This document shows positions 1 to 7,021 of a stretch of DNA of 19,522 nucleotides, piece after piece; position 1 is the first letter of the stretch; each line of letters begins with the position of its first letter. The position numbers and the translations under genes are program-made. The notes beneath the pieces were generated by a model. That model ran no database searches. It was given only the letters and a program-made list of their open reading frames with translations, and was not told where the DNA came from. Origin of the DNA: Desulfobacterales bacterium (GTDB lineage Bacteria > Desulfobacterota > Desulfobacteria > Desulfobacterales > Desulfobacteraceae); contig JAKSBM010000462.1 in the NCBI GenBank assembly GCA_022361135.1, forward strand, positions 1-19,522, in the 5' to 3' direction.

Positions 1-405
1 GCCCGAAACCAGGGCGCCGATGTTGAATATTGTCCATTTGTTCACCTTGCCTGCCACCACCAGGGCAGAGGCGATGATCAAGCCGAAGAAAAAGGACCAT
101 ATGGCCACGGGCCAGTTTTCAAGGCCCAGCTTGAGGAGGCGGGCCAGGGAGAGGGCACTGAAAAGAATTCCCGTGGCCAGGGCCAAGAGAAAGCTGCCGT
201 TGATGGTTTTCCAGAAATCCCTGATTTCCATTTTTGCCAAAAGGGGCAGGGATCTGGGAACGGATTTAATGCTGTTGAGCAGCTGGTCGTAAATTCCGGA
301 AATAAAGGCAATGGTACCCCCGGAAACACCGGGTACGATATCTGCGGCCCCCATGGCCGCTCCCCTGAGAAAGAGACCGATTGGGCTAAATTGTTTAGAT
401 GGCAT
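1..405 (-). CDS. DUF368 (PopT-like) membrane protein, N-terminal part, cut by the window edge
   Basis: Reading the minus strand from an ATG at 405-403 gives 135 codons with no stop before position 1, so the C-terminal part lies outside the window. The start is followed by a glycine-rich stretch (GAAMGAADIVPGVSGGTIAF, about residues 15-34) that is the hallmark of the DUF368 family (Pfam PF04018). Hydrophobic segments lie at about 72-90 and 100-117. Members of this family were recently shown to act as undecaprenyl-phosphate translocases (PopT) that recycle the lipid carrier for cell-wall synthesis; the role here is by family only. The Shine-Dalgarno is weak (GGAACG upstream of the ATG). The gene is separated by 132 bp from the stop of the GntR gene on the same strand, so co-transcription is possible but unproven. 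Confidence 0.88.
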   Translation of the reverse strand, partial: MPSKQFSPIGLFLRGAAMGAADIVPGVSGGTIAFISGIYDQLLNSIKSVPRSLPLLAKMEIRDFWKTINGSFLLALATGILFSALSLARLLKLGLENWPVAIWSFFFGLIIASALVVAGKVNKWTIFNIGALVSG

Positions 406-454
406 TGGAGCGTTCCGTTTTAGGTTGTGGGTTGGTGGCTTTATTACCATAGCA

Positions 455-480
455 GGGAGAAAAATTCAAAATTCTCTCCC
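455..480. other. short hairpin between the GntR gene and the DUF368 gene
   Basis: GGGAGA at 455-460 pairs with TCTCCC at 475-480, and AA/TT pairs extend the stem past one mismatch. It sits in the gap downstream of the GntR stop on the minus strand. No clear U-tract follows on either strand, so I do not call it a terminator. It may slow transcription leaving the GntR gene or be chance. Confidence 0.3.
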
Positions 481-537
481 CTGGATTTTTCCAATGCCCG
501 GGGGCTTCAAACCGGTTTCAGACGGCTTTGTTTTCCC

Positions 538-1176
538 CTATAGTCTAAGGAATTTGGATCGCAGCCGTTCAATGTGATCCAGGAGTTCTTCCTTGCGGAG
601 TTGTCCCATCTCACCTGTTTTGCCGGACTCCAGGTAGGCCAGTTGGTTTTCCAAATCCCTTTGAACGGCCATGAGTTCTTCCTGCCAATCGCTTTTGGCC
701 ATGACACTGTACCACAGGCGAAATGTTTGGGAATAGAGGCGGTCGGACACATCTGCCAGAACCGGATTCCCTGCAGCATCGTGGACAATTTCCCGCATGG
801 CGGTGTCGATTTTGGCCAATCCCTTGGAATCTTCGGATTTGAGCAATTTATTGCAGGATTCCACCAATGCCTTGAGCCGGGCCCTGTGTTTTGCGGTGAA
901 TTGTTTTTCTGCCAGACTGGCCTCAAAGGATTCAATTTCGAAACGAACCTGGTAAACGTGCATGGCCATGGAAAATTCGATTTCGGTGACCATGGATCCG
1001 GTTCGGGGGATGACCCGCACCAATTGATCCCATTCCAGGCGGTTGAGTACATCTTTAATGGGAGAGCGACTCATCCCAAATTCCTGGGCCAATATTTTTT
1101 CATTGAGGATTTGTCCCGGCGTGTATTCCAGATACAGAATGCGTTCCCGGATGGTTTGGTAAACGGTCTCTTTCAT
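538..1176 (-). CDS. GntR-family transcriptional regulator (FadR/FCD-type)
   Basis: This 212-residue protein has an N-terminal winged helix-turn-helix (about residues 1-65: ERILYLEYTPGQILNEKILA, then GMSRSPIKDVLNRLE), followed by an all-helical FCD-type effector domain (about 75-212) with the AGNPVL element at 135-140. FCD regulators usually sense small carboxylates or amino-acid-like ligands and bind DNA as dimers. The D-x3-H metal ligand pair common in many FCD proteins is not intact: Asp124 is followed by Arg at the usual His position, so a metal-free pocket is plausible. I chose the ATG at 1176 because AGGT lies at a good distance upstream. An in-frame ATG at 1218 would add 14 residues but lacks a well-placed ribosome site and would run into the TGAAATATCA box. 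The gene is divergent from the racemase-liv operon, which it most likely represses together with itself. Confidence 0.9.
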   Translation of the reverse strand: MKETVYQTIRERILYLEYTPGQILNEKILAQEFGMSRSPIKDVLNRLEWDQLVRVIPRTGSMVTEIEFSMAMHVYQVRFEIESFEASLAEKQFTAKHRARLKALVESCNKLLKSEDSKGLAKIDTAMREIVHDAAGNPVLADVSDRLYSQTFRLWYSVMAKSDWQEELMAVQRDLENQLAYLESGKTGEMGQLRKEELLDHIERLRSKFLRL

Positions 1177-1238
1177 TGAACTTACCTGTCTGCCCCTCTG
1201 TCTGAGTTTGAACACCATTGAAATATCATAGACATTCC

Positions 1239-1267
1239 TTCATAGCCCACCTCCAGGCGAAATTCAA
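1239..1267 (-). promoter_or_regulatory. candidate sigma-70 promoter for the GntR gene
   Basis: On the minus strand TTGAAT (plus 1262-1267) and TATGAA (plus 1239-1244) are separated by 17 nt, each matching four of six consensus bases. Transcription would start near 1230, directly at the TGAAATATCA box (1219-1228). The -35 falls in an 8-bp inverted repeat (ATTCAAGG 1262-1269 / CCTTGAAT 1291-1298). Inferred from sequence only. Confidence 0.4.
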
Positions 1268-1328
1268 GGATTTTTAGAAATCGGCTGAAGCCTTGAATAC
1301 CAGCTTGTTTCATCATTTAAATTTCCCC

Positions 1329-1356
1329 TTGACAGTTTGGTGTGTGTGTTGATATT
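1329..1356 (+). promoter_or_regulatory. candidate sigma-70 promoter of the racemase-liv operon
   Basis: A perfect -35 TTGACA (1329-1334) is followed after 16 nt by GATATT (1351-1356), which matches TATAAT at four positions. A TGTGTGTGTT run lies in the spacer. The predicted start near 1363 gives an approximately 80-nt leader before the racemase ATG. The -10 lies inside the TGATATTTCA box, suggesting repression by occlusion. Confidence 0.5.
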
Positions 1357-1442
1357 TCAGTGACACATCAGAAAAATGTTATAGAAATATTACCATGCAC
1401 CATCCGGTAACTTTGCAATCTGCGAATTTTAAGGAGAAGCAC

Positions 1443-2177
1443 ATGGCAGTTGTTTCAATCTCAAGACCCGATCAAGCCTGGTACGGCGAGTCCATCGGGG
1501 TGCTCATTTTGGATGCTTCCTACCCCTGCGTTCCCGGCAACGTGGGCAATGCCACCACATTTCCCTTCCCCGTTCGATATGAAAAAATCAGGGGTGCTTC
1601 CATTGACCGACTCTTAAACCAGCAGGATCCCTCCTTGGCAGGCCCATTCATTGATGCGGCCCAGCGCCTCTATGGGGCCGGAGTGAAGGCTGTTACAGGG
1701 GCCTGTGGCTTCATGGCCCTTTTCCAGGAAGAGGTGGCCCGGCAGCTGGAAATCCCGGTGTTTTTATCCAGCCTCCTCCAACTACCATTCATCCACAGGA
1801 TCACGGGGAAATCCGTGGGCATTATCACGGCCAAGGCATCCAGCCTGGGACCGGCCCATTTTTCCGCTGCCGGTGTGGGGCCGGATTTTCCCATGGTGAT
1901 CTCCTCCATGGAAGACCAGGAGGAGTTCAGGGATGCGGTGCTTCTGGAAAAGGGGACCCTGGATTCGGCACGCATCGAAGCCGAAGTGGTGGCAGTGGCC
2001 CGGGATCTGGTCAGGGAACATCCCCAGGTGGGAAGCATCCTTTTGGAGTGCAGCGACCTTCCCCCCTATGCCCATGCGGTTCAACGGGCCATTGGCCTGC
2101 CGGTCTTTGATTTCACCACCATGATTCATTATGTCCACACCACCCTGGTGAGAACCCCGTTCAACGGGTTCATATAA
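1443..2177 (+). CDS. Asp/Glu/hydantoin racemase superfamily protein
   Basis: The 244-residue protein belongs to the cofactor-independent two-cysteine racemase/isomerase superfamily (aspartate and glutamate racemases, hydantoin racemase, maleate isomerase, arylmalonate decarboxylase). Both catalytic cysteines are visible: Cys88 in TGACGF and Cys203 in LECSDLPPYA, each ending a strand of one half of the pseudo-symmetric fold. An ILDASYPCVPGNVGNATTF stretch near the N terminus is typical of an unnamed subgroup that I recall near amino-acid transporters. The start at 1443 is fixed by AAGGAG six bases upstream; an upstream in-frame ATG at 1395 has no such site. It is the first gene of an operon with a complete Liv-type importer, 31 bp before livH, so it probably acts on the imported compound. 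Two cysteines argue for racemisation or isomerisation rather than decarboxylation. Substrate unknown. Confidence 0.85.
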   Translation: MAVVSISRPDQAWYGESIGVLILDASYPCVPGNVGNATTFPFPVRYEKIRGASIDRLLNQQDPSLAGPFIDAAQRLYGAGVKAVTGACGFMALFQEEVARQLEIPVFLSSLLQLPFIHRITGKSVGIITAKASSLGPAHFSAAGVGPDFPMVISSMEDQEEFRDAVLLEKGTLDSARIEAEVVAVARDLVREHPQVGSILLECSDLPPYAHAVQRAIGLPVFDFTTMIHYVHTTLVRTPFNGFI

Positions 2178-2208
2178 TTATTAACCCCTTTGTTCTAAGG
2201 AAGGCCTC

Positions 2209-3084
2209 ATGTTTTTCGACGTCTTGTTAATCGGTGTCATGGTGGGGGCCATTTATACCCTGGTCACCATTGGATACAGCATGGTTTACAGTATTTTAAA
2301 GCTGATGAATTTCGCCCATGGAGATGTTTATATCTTTGGCACCTTCATCTGCTTTACCCTTTTATCCCAGTTCAATTTTCACCCCATTGCCGCCATCCTT
2401 TTGGCCGCTGTCCTTGGGGGCGTTCTGGCATCGGTGGTGGAAATCGTCGCCTATCGCAGGCTTCGATCGGAGCAGCATCGGATGATATCCATGATCACGG
2501 CCCTGGGGGCGGCCTATGTGATCCAGAACGGCAACGAGTTGGAATGGGGAAACCAGGTCCTGGCCTTTCCCTCCATCCTCAGTGCCCAGACATTTACCCT
2601 CTTCGGATTGACCATCCCCCTGACCCAGATCATCATCCTGGCCATTGCCGTGGGGTTGATTCTGGCCTTTACCCTGTTTCTTAAATACCACCCCTACGGC
2701 AAGGCCATCCTCTGTGTGGCCGAGGATATACCCACGGCCAGCCTCATGGGGATTCCCATCAACCGGACCATTACCATTGTTTATTTCATCGGGGGGATGC
2801 TGGGTGTGGTGGGGGGGATTCTCTATTCCACCTCATACAACGCCGTTTCCCTGGCCATGGGGTTCCGGGGAACCATCATCGCCTTCACCGCGGCCGTGAT
2901 CGGCGGCATCGGCAGTATCTCCGGCGCCCTGGTCGGGGGCATGTTCCTTGGCATCTGTGAGAATTTCATCGGGGTCTATGTGTCCTCTTCCTTCCGGGAT
3001 CCCATTACCTTTCTTTTGCTCATCCTGGTTCTTCTGGTTAAGCCCACGGGAATCATGGGTGTGGTGGAACAGAACAAGGTTTAA
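2209..3084 (+). CDS. livH: Liv-type (branched-chain amino acid family) ABC transporter permease, LivH
   Basis: The 291-residue integral membrane protein has about eight hydrophobic segments. LivH hallmarks are present: LKLMNFAHGDVYIFGTF near residues 30-46, and the C-terminal GTIIAFTAAVIGGIGSISGALVGGMFLGICENF region. IPTASLMGIP in a cytoplasmic loop is the expected contact with the ATPases. GGAAGG precedes the ATG at a normal distance. It pairs with LivM to form the inner-membrane channel of a high-affinity importer. Family members carry branched-chain amino acids but also aromatic acids, urea, short amides and dicarboxylates, so the name does not fix the substrate. The neighbouring racemase makes a chiral amino or carboxylic acid plausible. 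Confidence 0.93.
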   Translation: MFFDVLLIGVMVGAIYTLVTIGYSMVYSILKLMNFAHGDVYIFGTFICFTLLSQFNFHPIAAILLAAVLGGVLASVVEIVAYRRLRSEQHRMISMITALGAAYVIQNGNELEWGNQVLAFPSILSAQTFTLFGLTIPLTQIIILAIAVGLILAFTLFLKYHPYGKAILCVAEDIPTASLMGIPINRTITIVYFIGGMLGVVGGILYSTSYNAVSLAMGFRGTIIAFTAAVIGGIGSISGALVGGMFLGICENFIGVYVSSSFRDPITFLLLILVLLVKPTGIMGVVEQNKV

Positions 3085-3114
3085 CCTCAACCAACGAATT
3101 TCGGGAGACCCACC

Positions 3115-4101
3115 ATGGAAGTTACTTCTCCGGGCCTGGAAACACGGGCCCCATTTAAACTCGGCCAATTCATTGACCACCCTTGGATCCGACGCTGTGC
3201 CCTTTTGGCGGTGGTTTTGACGGCGCTATTCCTGCCCCGCATGATGGACAACCTGTATTATCTGGGCATTGTTAATTATATGGTTCTCTACGCCATCCTT
3301 TGCATGGGGTTGAACCTGATCCTGGGTTATGCCGGCCTGCTTTCCCTGGGCCATGCCGCTTTCTACGGCCTGGGGGGATATACCACGGCCATTCTCATCA
3401 CACGGTATGGATTCAGCTTTGGAACCTGCCTGATTTTGTCCGGGTTGATTGCCCTGGCATTCGGCATCCTTCTGGGGCTTCCCACCCGCAAGGTTCGGGG
3501 GGATTATTTTTGCCTTCTCACCATTGCCTTTGGGGAGATTTTCCGGCTGGTGGCCCAGGCCTGGATCGATTTCACCAATGGGGCCATGGGCATTGTGGGG
3601 ATCCCCATTCCCACCCTGGGACCCTGGGTGATCCGCAGCGAGGTGGATTTTTATTACCTGGGCCTTCTGCTTCTGGCCTTCACCGGCATCACCATGTACC
3701 TGATCATCCATTCCAAATTCGGCCGGGCCTTCATTGCCATCCGGGAGGATGAGCTGGCAGCCTCGGTCATGGGGATCAATACGGCGATTTATAAAATTCT
3801 CGTTTTTGCCGTGGGCTGTTTCTATGCCGGCCTGGCCGGCAGTTATCTGGCCGTTTATCAGACCACGGTGACCCCGTCCAATTTCCGCCTGGAGGAATCC
3901 TGCCTCATGATCATCATGGTCATCGTTGGGGGCATGGGCTCTCTTCTGGCCCCCATTGCCGGCGTGATCATCATGACCCTGGCCACGGAATATTTCAGAA
4001 GCATTGCCGAATATCGCATGCTCATCATCGGAGTGATCATGGTGGTGGTCCTTTTATTCAGACCCCAGGGCATATTTGGAACCCGAGCCTTTAAAGGATA
4101 A
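3115..4101 (+). CDS. livM: Liv-type ABC transporter permease, LivM
   Basis: This 328-residue permease has a cytoplasmic N-terminal extension of about 35 residues followed by multiple hydrophobic helices. The LivM signature is clear (GLNLILGYAGLLSLGHAAFY, about residues 63-82). A conserved cytoplasmic loop (AIREDELAASVMGINTAIYK) and a C-terminal LLFRPQGIFG ending match the family. GGGAG lies ahead of the ATG. It is 30 bp from livH and its stop is only 4 bp before the livG start, so the genes are cotranscribed and probably translationally linked. Length is typical for LivM proteins that lack an extra N-terminal domain. Confidence 0.93.
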   Translation: MEVTSPGLETRAPFKLGQFIDHPWIRRCALLAVVLTALFLPRMMDNLYYLGIVNYMVLYAILCMGLNLILGYAGLLSLGHAAFYGLGGYTTAILITRYGFSFGTCLILSGLIALAFGILLGLPTRKVRGDYFCLLTIAFGEIFRLVAQAWIDFTNGAMGIVGIPIPTLGPWVIRSEVDFYYLGLLLLAFTGITMYLIIHSKFGRAFIAIREDELAASVMGINTAIYKILVFAVGCFYAGLAGSYLAVYQTTVTPSNFRLEESCLMIIMVIVGGMGSLLAPIAGVIIMTLATEYFRSIAEYRMLIIGVIMVVVLLFRPQGIFGTRAFKG

Positions 4102-4105
4102 AGAG

Positions 4106-4885
4106 ATGACGCTTTTAACTGCAGATGGAATCGGTAAAAACTTTGGCGGAGTCCGTGCGCTCAGGGATGTGAGCCTCACGGTGGAAAAGGGGGAGATCAT
4201 CGGCATGATCGGCCCCAACGGATCCGGAAAAACCACATTCATTAATAATCTTTCCGGCATCTATACACCCAGCACGGGGCATTTTGTATTCAATGGGGAA
4301 GATATCACCGGGCTTCCGGCCCACACCATCATGGACAAGGGGATCTCACGGACCTTCCAGAACCTGCGGGTTTTTCCCAATATCTCGGTCCTGGAAAATG
4401 TTCTCATTGGTCTCCATTGCCTCATTGATGTGGCCCTGTGGGATATTTATTTCCGGATTTTCAAAACCCGGAAAATGGAAGAACAGGCCAGGGAAAAGGC
4501 CCTGTCCATTTTAAAAATCGCAGAACTGGATGACAAGGCCCATGAGCTGGCCAAAAATCTTCCCTATGGAAAGCAGCGCCTTCTGGAGATTTGTCGGGCC
4601 ATTGCTTCGGAACCCCACCTATTATTGCTGGACGAGCCCTGTGCCGGGATGAATCCCATTGAAATGGATGAGCTGGCCGACTTTATCCGGTTGCTCCAGG
4701 GCCGCGGTATCACGGTTTTTGTCATTGAGCATAATATGCGCTTTATCATGTCCGTGGCCCAGCGCCTCATTGTGCTGGAAAACGGGGCCAAATTCACCGA
4801 GGGAAATCCCACGGAAATCCAGAATGATAAGCGGGTTCAGGCCATCTACCTGGGAGATGAGGAGGAGTTGACATGTTACGCATAG
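4106..4885 (+). CDS. livG: Liv-type ABC transporter ATP-binding protein, LivG
   Basis: The 259-residue ATPase has Walker A GPNGSGKTT (36-44), Q-loop Gln85 (SRTFQN), the LivG-style signature LPYGKQR (152-158), Walker B LLLLDEP (172-178, catalytic Glu177) and switch His209 (VIEHNM). The approximately 20-residue insertion after the Q-loop (LIDVALWDIYFRIFKTRKM) is the usual LivG feature. The start at 4106 is preferred over an upstream in-frame ATG at 4076: the latter lies inside livM, whereas AAAGGAT and AAGAG precede 4106. The end overlaps livF by 13 bases, implying coupled translation. It energises uptake with LivF as a heterodimer. Confidence 0.94.
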   Translation: MTLLTADGIGKNFGGVRALRDVSLTVEKGEIIGMIGPNGSGKTTFINNLSGIYTPSTGHFVFNGEDITGLPAHTIMDKGISRTFQNLRVFPNISVLENVLIGLHCLIDVALWDIYFRIFKTRKMEEQAREKALSILKIAELDDKAHELAKNLPYGKQRLLEICRAIASEPHLLLLDEPCAGMNPIEMDELADFIRLLQGRGITVFVIEHNMRFIMSVAQRLIVLENGAKFTEGNPTEIQNDKRVQAIYLGDEEELTCYA

Positions 4886-5583
4886 AATCCCTTGGGGCCG
4901 GGTATGGGAAAATCAAGGTGCTGTTCGGCCTTGACCTTGAAATTCGGCCTGGAGAAATTGTGGCCCTCATCGGAGCCAATGGGGCCGGTAAAACCACCTT
5001 TTTGAAGACCGTATCCGGGTTGATTCCGGCCACGGACGGTAAAATTACCTTTGAAGGCCGGGAGATCACCAATGGTCGCCCGGAAAAAATTGTAAACCTG
5101 GGCATTTCCCATGTGCCCGAGGGGCGCATGGTCTTCACCCAGCGTTCCGTGGAAACCAATCTTCAGATGGGGGCCTTTGGGCGAAAGGATACCCGGGAGA
5201 TCAAGGCGGACATGGAAAAGTATTACGACCTTTTTCCCATCCTGGGCGACCGGCGTCACCAGAAGGCCGGTACCCTTTCCGGTGGTGAACAGCAGATGCT
5301 GGCCATTGCCAGGGGGCTGATGAAGCGACCCAAGGTGCTTTTGCTGGATGAACCCTCCATGGGGTTGGCCCCGGTATTGGTGAATCAGATCTTTAAAATC
5401 GTCCAGGAGTTGAACCGGACCGGATTGTCCATCCTCCTGGTGGAACAGAATGTGAAGAAGGCCTTGATGATCACCCAGAGGGCCTATGTGATTGAACTGG
5501 GAAAGATTATCCACCAGGGCGATTCCAGGGATCTTCTTAAATCGGAAGTGATCCGGAAAAGTTATCTGGGCGAGGTGGCCTGA
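4873..5583 (+). CDS. livF: Liv-type ABC transporter ATP-binding protein, LivF
   Basis: The 236-residue ATPase carries Walker A GANGAGKTT (34-42), the signature LSGGEQQ (135-141), Walker B LLLDEP (156-161) and the LivF-typical VPEGRMVF segment (81-88). As in other LivF proteins the switch position reads LVEQN, with Gln rather than His, so this is not a defect. GGAGGAG lies just before the ATG inside the end of livG. It is the last of the four membrane/ATPase genes; a 122-bp gap with two hairpins separates it from the binding-protein gene. Confidence 0.94.
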   Translation: MLRIESLGAGYGKIKVLFGLDLEIRPGEIVALIGANGAGKTTFLKTVSGLIPATDGKITFEGREITNGRPEKIVNLGISHVPEGRMVFTQRSVETNLQMGAFGRKDTREIKADMEKYYDLFPILGDRRHQKAGTLSGGEQQMLAIARGLMKRPKVLLLDEPSMGLAPVLVNQIFKIVQELNRTGLSILLVEQNVKKALMITQRAYVIELGKIIHQGDSRDLLKSEVIRKSYLGEVA

Positions 5584-5595
5584 TCAATGGAAAAC

Positions 5596-5687
5596 GGTGG
5601 ACTTTTACCCTGTGAAGCTCGGCGGGTCTGGTCCACCTTTGACGGGCAGTGCAAGGAATCATTTACCCCAAGTGCCCCATCGGGGCA
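5596..5687 (+). promoter_or_regulatory. two hairpins in the livF to binding-protein gap
   Basis: The first stem is GGTGGAC (5596-5602) with GTCCACC (5631-5637), extended by AAA/TTT, with a 28-nt loop. The second is tight: TGCCCC (5673-5678), loop ATC, GGGGCA (5682-5687), ending six bases before the AAGGAG (5693-5698) of the next gene. Neither has a strong U-tract, so they look less like terminators than like processing or stability elements that could set binding-protein mRNA apart from the permease mRNA. Function is inferred. Confidence 0.4.
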
Positions 5688-5705
5688 AAGCGAAAGGAGT
5701 CTGAA

Positions 5706-6863
5706 ATGAAGAACGTGTTGGCCGGTGTTTTGTGTTGGATTTTGGTATCCATGGTGGGTGTCGGTATGGTCTTTGGTAAAGCCAACAGGGATGGAATTGA
5801 TGAAAAAAACAAGGTGATTTACCTGGCTGGATATGACGCCTGTACCGGAAAGTACGGGGATTACGGCCTGGACGACAAACGGGGCCAGGAAATTGCCGTT
5901 GAAGAAATCAATTCCGCCGGGGGCATCCAGGCTGGTCCCTTGAAGGGGTATCAATTGAAATTGGATTTTTTTGACGACCGCGGCGATCCCAAGGAATCGG
6001 CCAATGTGGCCAAAAAAGTGGCTTCGGGAAGGTACCTGGCCGCATTGGGGCCCACCATGAGCTCCTGTGCCCTGGCCGCCACCCCCATTTATAATCGGTA
6101 CGGGGTTGCCAATATTATCACCTATGCCAATGCCTCCACCATCACCGAGCAGGGGTTTGACAACCTGATCCGCCTGACCTATACCACCAAAAGTATATCC
6201 GATTTCATGGTTTTGACCTCGGCTTCGGAATTGGACGCCAAACGGGTGGCCATTATCAGTGAAAATCAGGATTATGGTCAGCAGCTTCGTAAGTATGCCA
6301 AGGAAAAGGCCAATGCCATTAATTTGGAAATCTCCACCGACGATGTGATCACACCGGGCCAGGATGTGGATTTTTCTTCCATCCTCCTGCGGGCCAAAAG
6401 TAAAAACCCCGATGTCCTCCTTCTTTTTGTCACCTATAACGAGGGGGGAATGATTGCCAAACAGGTGCGTAAGATGGGATGGAACGTTGCCCTCTACGGA
6501 CCGGATGCCTTGACTTCTCCCAAGTTTTTCGAGCTGGCCGGGAAGCTGGACAATATTTATTTATCCTCCCTCATGTCACTGGACGTGAACCGTCCCGAAG
6601 CCCGGCATCTGGCCCAGGCCTTCCAGGAAAAATACAAGGTCCTTCCTCCCCTGGCGGCCATTTATGGATACGATGCCGTAAAAGTTGCGGCAAAGGTCAT
6701 TGAAAACGGCGGCGTGGATCGCAGCCGGTTTATTAAAAAGTTAAAGGGTGTAAAAACCCCGGGCGTGGGATCTCCCCAATATCAATTTGACGGAAAGGGG
6801 GAAGGACTTGTTCCTCCCCTGGTACGGAAAGCGGCCCAATGGCATAAGGATCAACAAAATTAA
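5706..6863 (+). CDS. Liv-type ABC transporter periplasmic substrate-binding protein
   Basis: The 385-residue protein starts with a signal peptide (MKNVLAGVLC followed by a hydrophobic core to about residue 23), with likely cleavage near GMVFG-KA. Cys10 lies in the hydrophobic core without a proper lipobox, so it is probably soluble rather than a lipoprotein. The mature part is a type I periplasmic binding fold (Peripla_BP_6): an AIEEIN-like helix after a conserved Gly-Gln (GQEIAVEEINSAGGI, 60-74), LGPTMSSCALAATPIY in the ligand-facing region (114-129) and VAIISENQDYGQ at 181-192. AAGGAG at 5693-5698 fixes the start; an upstream in-frame ATG at 5649 would bury the signal peptide. It delivers the ligand to LivHMGF. 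Placing it last in the operon differs from E. coli, where the binding protein comes first. Ligand not predictable by eye. Confidence 0.9.
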   Translation: MKNVLAGVLCWILVSMVGVGMVFGKANRDGIDEKNKVIYLAGYDACTGKYGDYGLDDKRGQEIAVEEINSAGGIQAGPLKGYQLKLDFFDDRGDPKESANVAKKVASGRYLAALGPTMSSCALAATPIYNRYGVANIITYANASTITEQGFDNLIRLTYTTKSISDFMVLTSASELDAKRVAIISENQDYGQQLRKYAKEKANAINLEISTDDVITPGQDVDFSSILLRAKSKNPDVLLLFVTYNEGGMIAKQVRKMGWNVALYGPDALTSPKFFELAGKLDNIYLSSLMSLDVNRPEARHLAQAFQEKYKVLPPLAAIYGYDAVKVAAKVIENGGVDRSRFIKKLKGVKTPGVGSPQYQFDGKGEGLVPPLVRKAAQWHKDQQN

Positions 6864-6893
6864 ATAAATCTATTTTTCCCGAATTGGGGTTGG

Positions 6894-6968
6894 GTACTGC
6901 TGTAGCCGGCCCCGATGACGCCATCTATTCCACATGGACAAAAGACGGCGTCACCACAAGTGCAGTAC
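6894..6968. repeat. nested inverted repeats downstream of the binding-protein gene
   Basis: GTACTGC (6894-6900) pairs with GCAGTAC (6962-6968). Inside, TGACGCCATCT (6916-6926) pairs with AGACGGCGTCA (6943-6953) with one mismatch and a 16-nt loop. The two stems stack into an approximately 75-nt structure immediately before the terminator. It lies in the 3' untranslated part of the liv operon and has no coding potential I can see. It may protect the transcript end, or be a small RNA released from it. Confidence 0.45.
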
Positions 6969-6970
6969 GG

Positions 6971-7010
6971 CAAGGGCCGGAAGGGGCATCCCCATCCGGC
7001 CCTTGTTTTT
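6971..7010 (+). terminator. strong intrinsic terminator of the racemase-liv operon
   Basis: CAAGGGCCGGA (6971-6981) pairs perfectly with TCCGGCCCTTG (6995-7005). The loop itself pairs as GGGG-CAT-CCCC (6983-6993), and TTTTT follows (7006-7010). The reverse strand has no U-tract, so it acts mainly on plus-strand transcription. It prevents read-through into the convergent PLP-enzyme gene that ends 12 bases further on. Confidence 0.9.
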
Positions 7011-7021
7011 CGGGGCATGAA

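Larger units (their letters stand above)
1219..1359. promoter_or_regulatory. paired inverted operator boxes in the GntR/racemase divergent region
   Basis: TGAAATATCA at 1219-1228 and its exact reverse complement TGATATTTCA at 1350-1359 bracket the divergent gap. A near copy (AGAAATATTA, 1383-1392) lies further toward the racemase gene. One box falls just past the predicted GntR-gene start site and the other covers the predicted -10 of the racemase-liv promoter, as expected for a repressor acting on both units. Direct observation: the repeats. Inference: binding by the GntR protein. Another small hairpin (GATTT 1269-1273 / AAATC 1278-1282) lies between. Confidence 0.5.

Noticed and set aside
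455..480. Hairpin as terminator of the GntR gene
   Set aside because: The stem is short and no U-tract follows on the minus strand; kept only as a low-confidence hairpin.
574..1179. 201-codon plus-strand open frame opposite the GntR gene
   Set aside because: The winged-helix and FCD features on the minus strand are convincing; this frame looks like a shadow and has no ribosome site.
1216..1218. Upstream ATG for the GntR gene
   Set aside because: It adds 14 basic, non-domain residues, lacks a well-placed ribosome site and abuts the operator-like box.
1340..1350. TG-rich run as a functional microsatellite
   Set aside because: Only about five TG units in a promoter spacer; too short to suggest phase variation without comparative data.
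4873..5583. Gln instead of the switch His in LivF as a defect
   Set aside because: LVEQN at this position is the usual LivF sequence.
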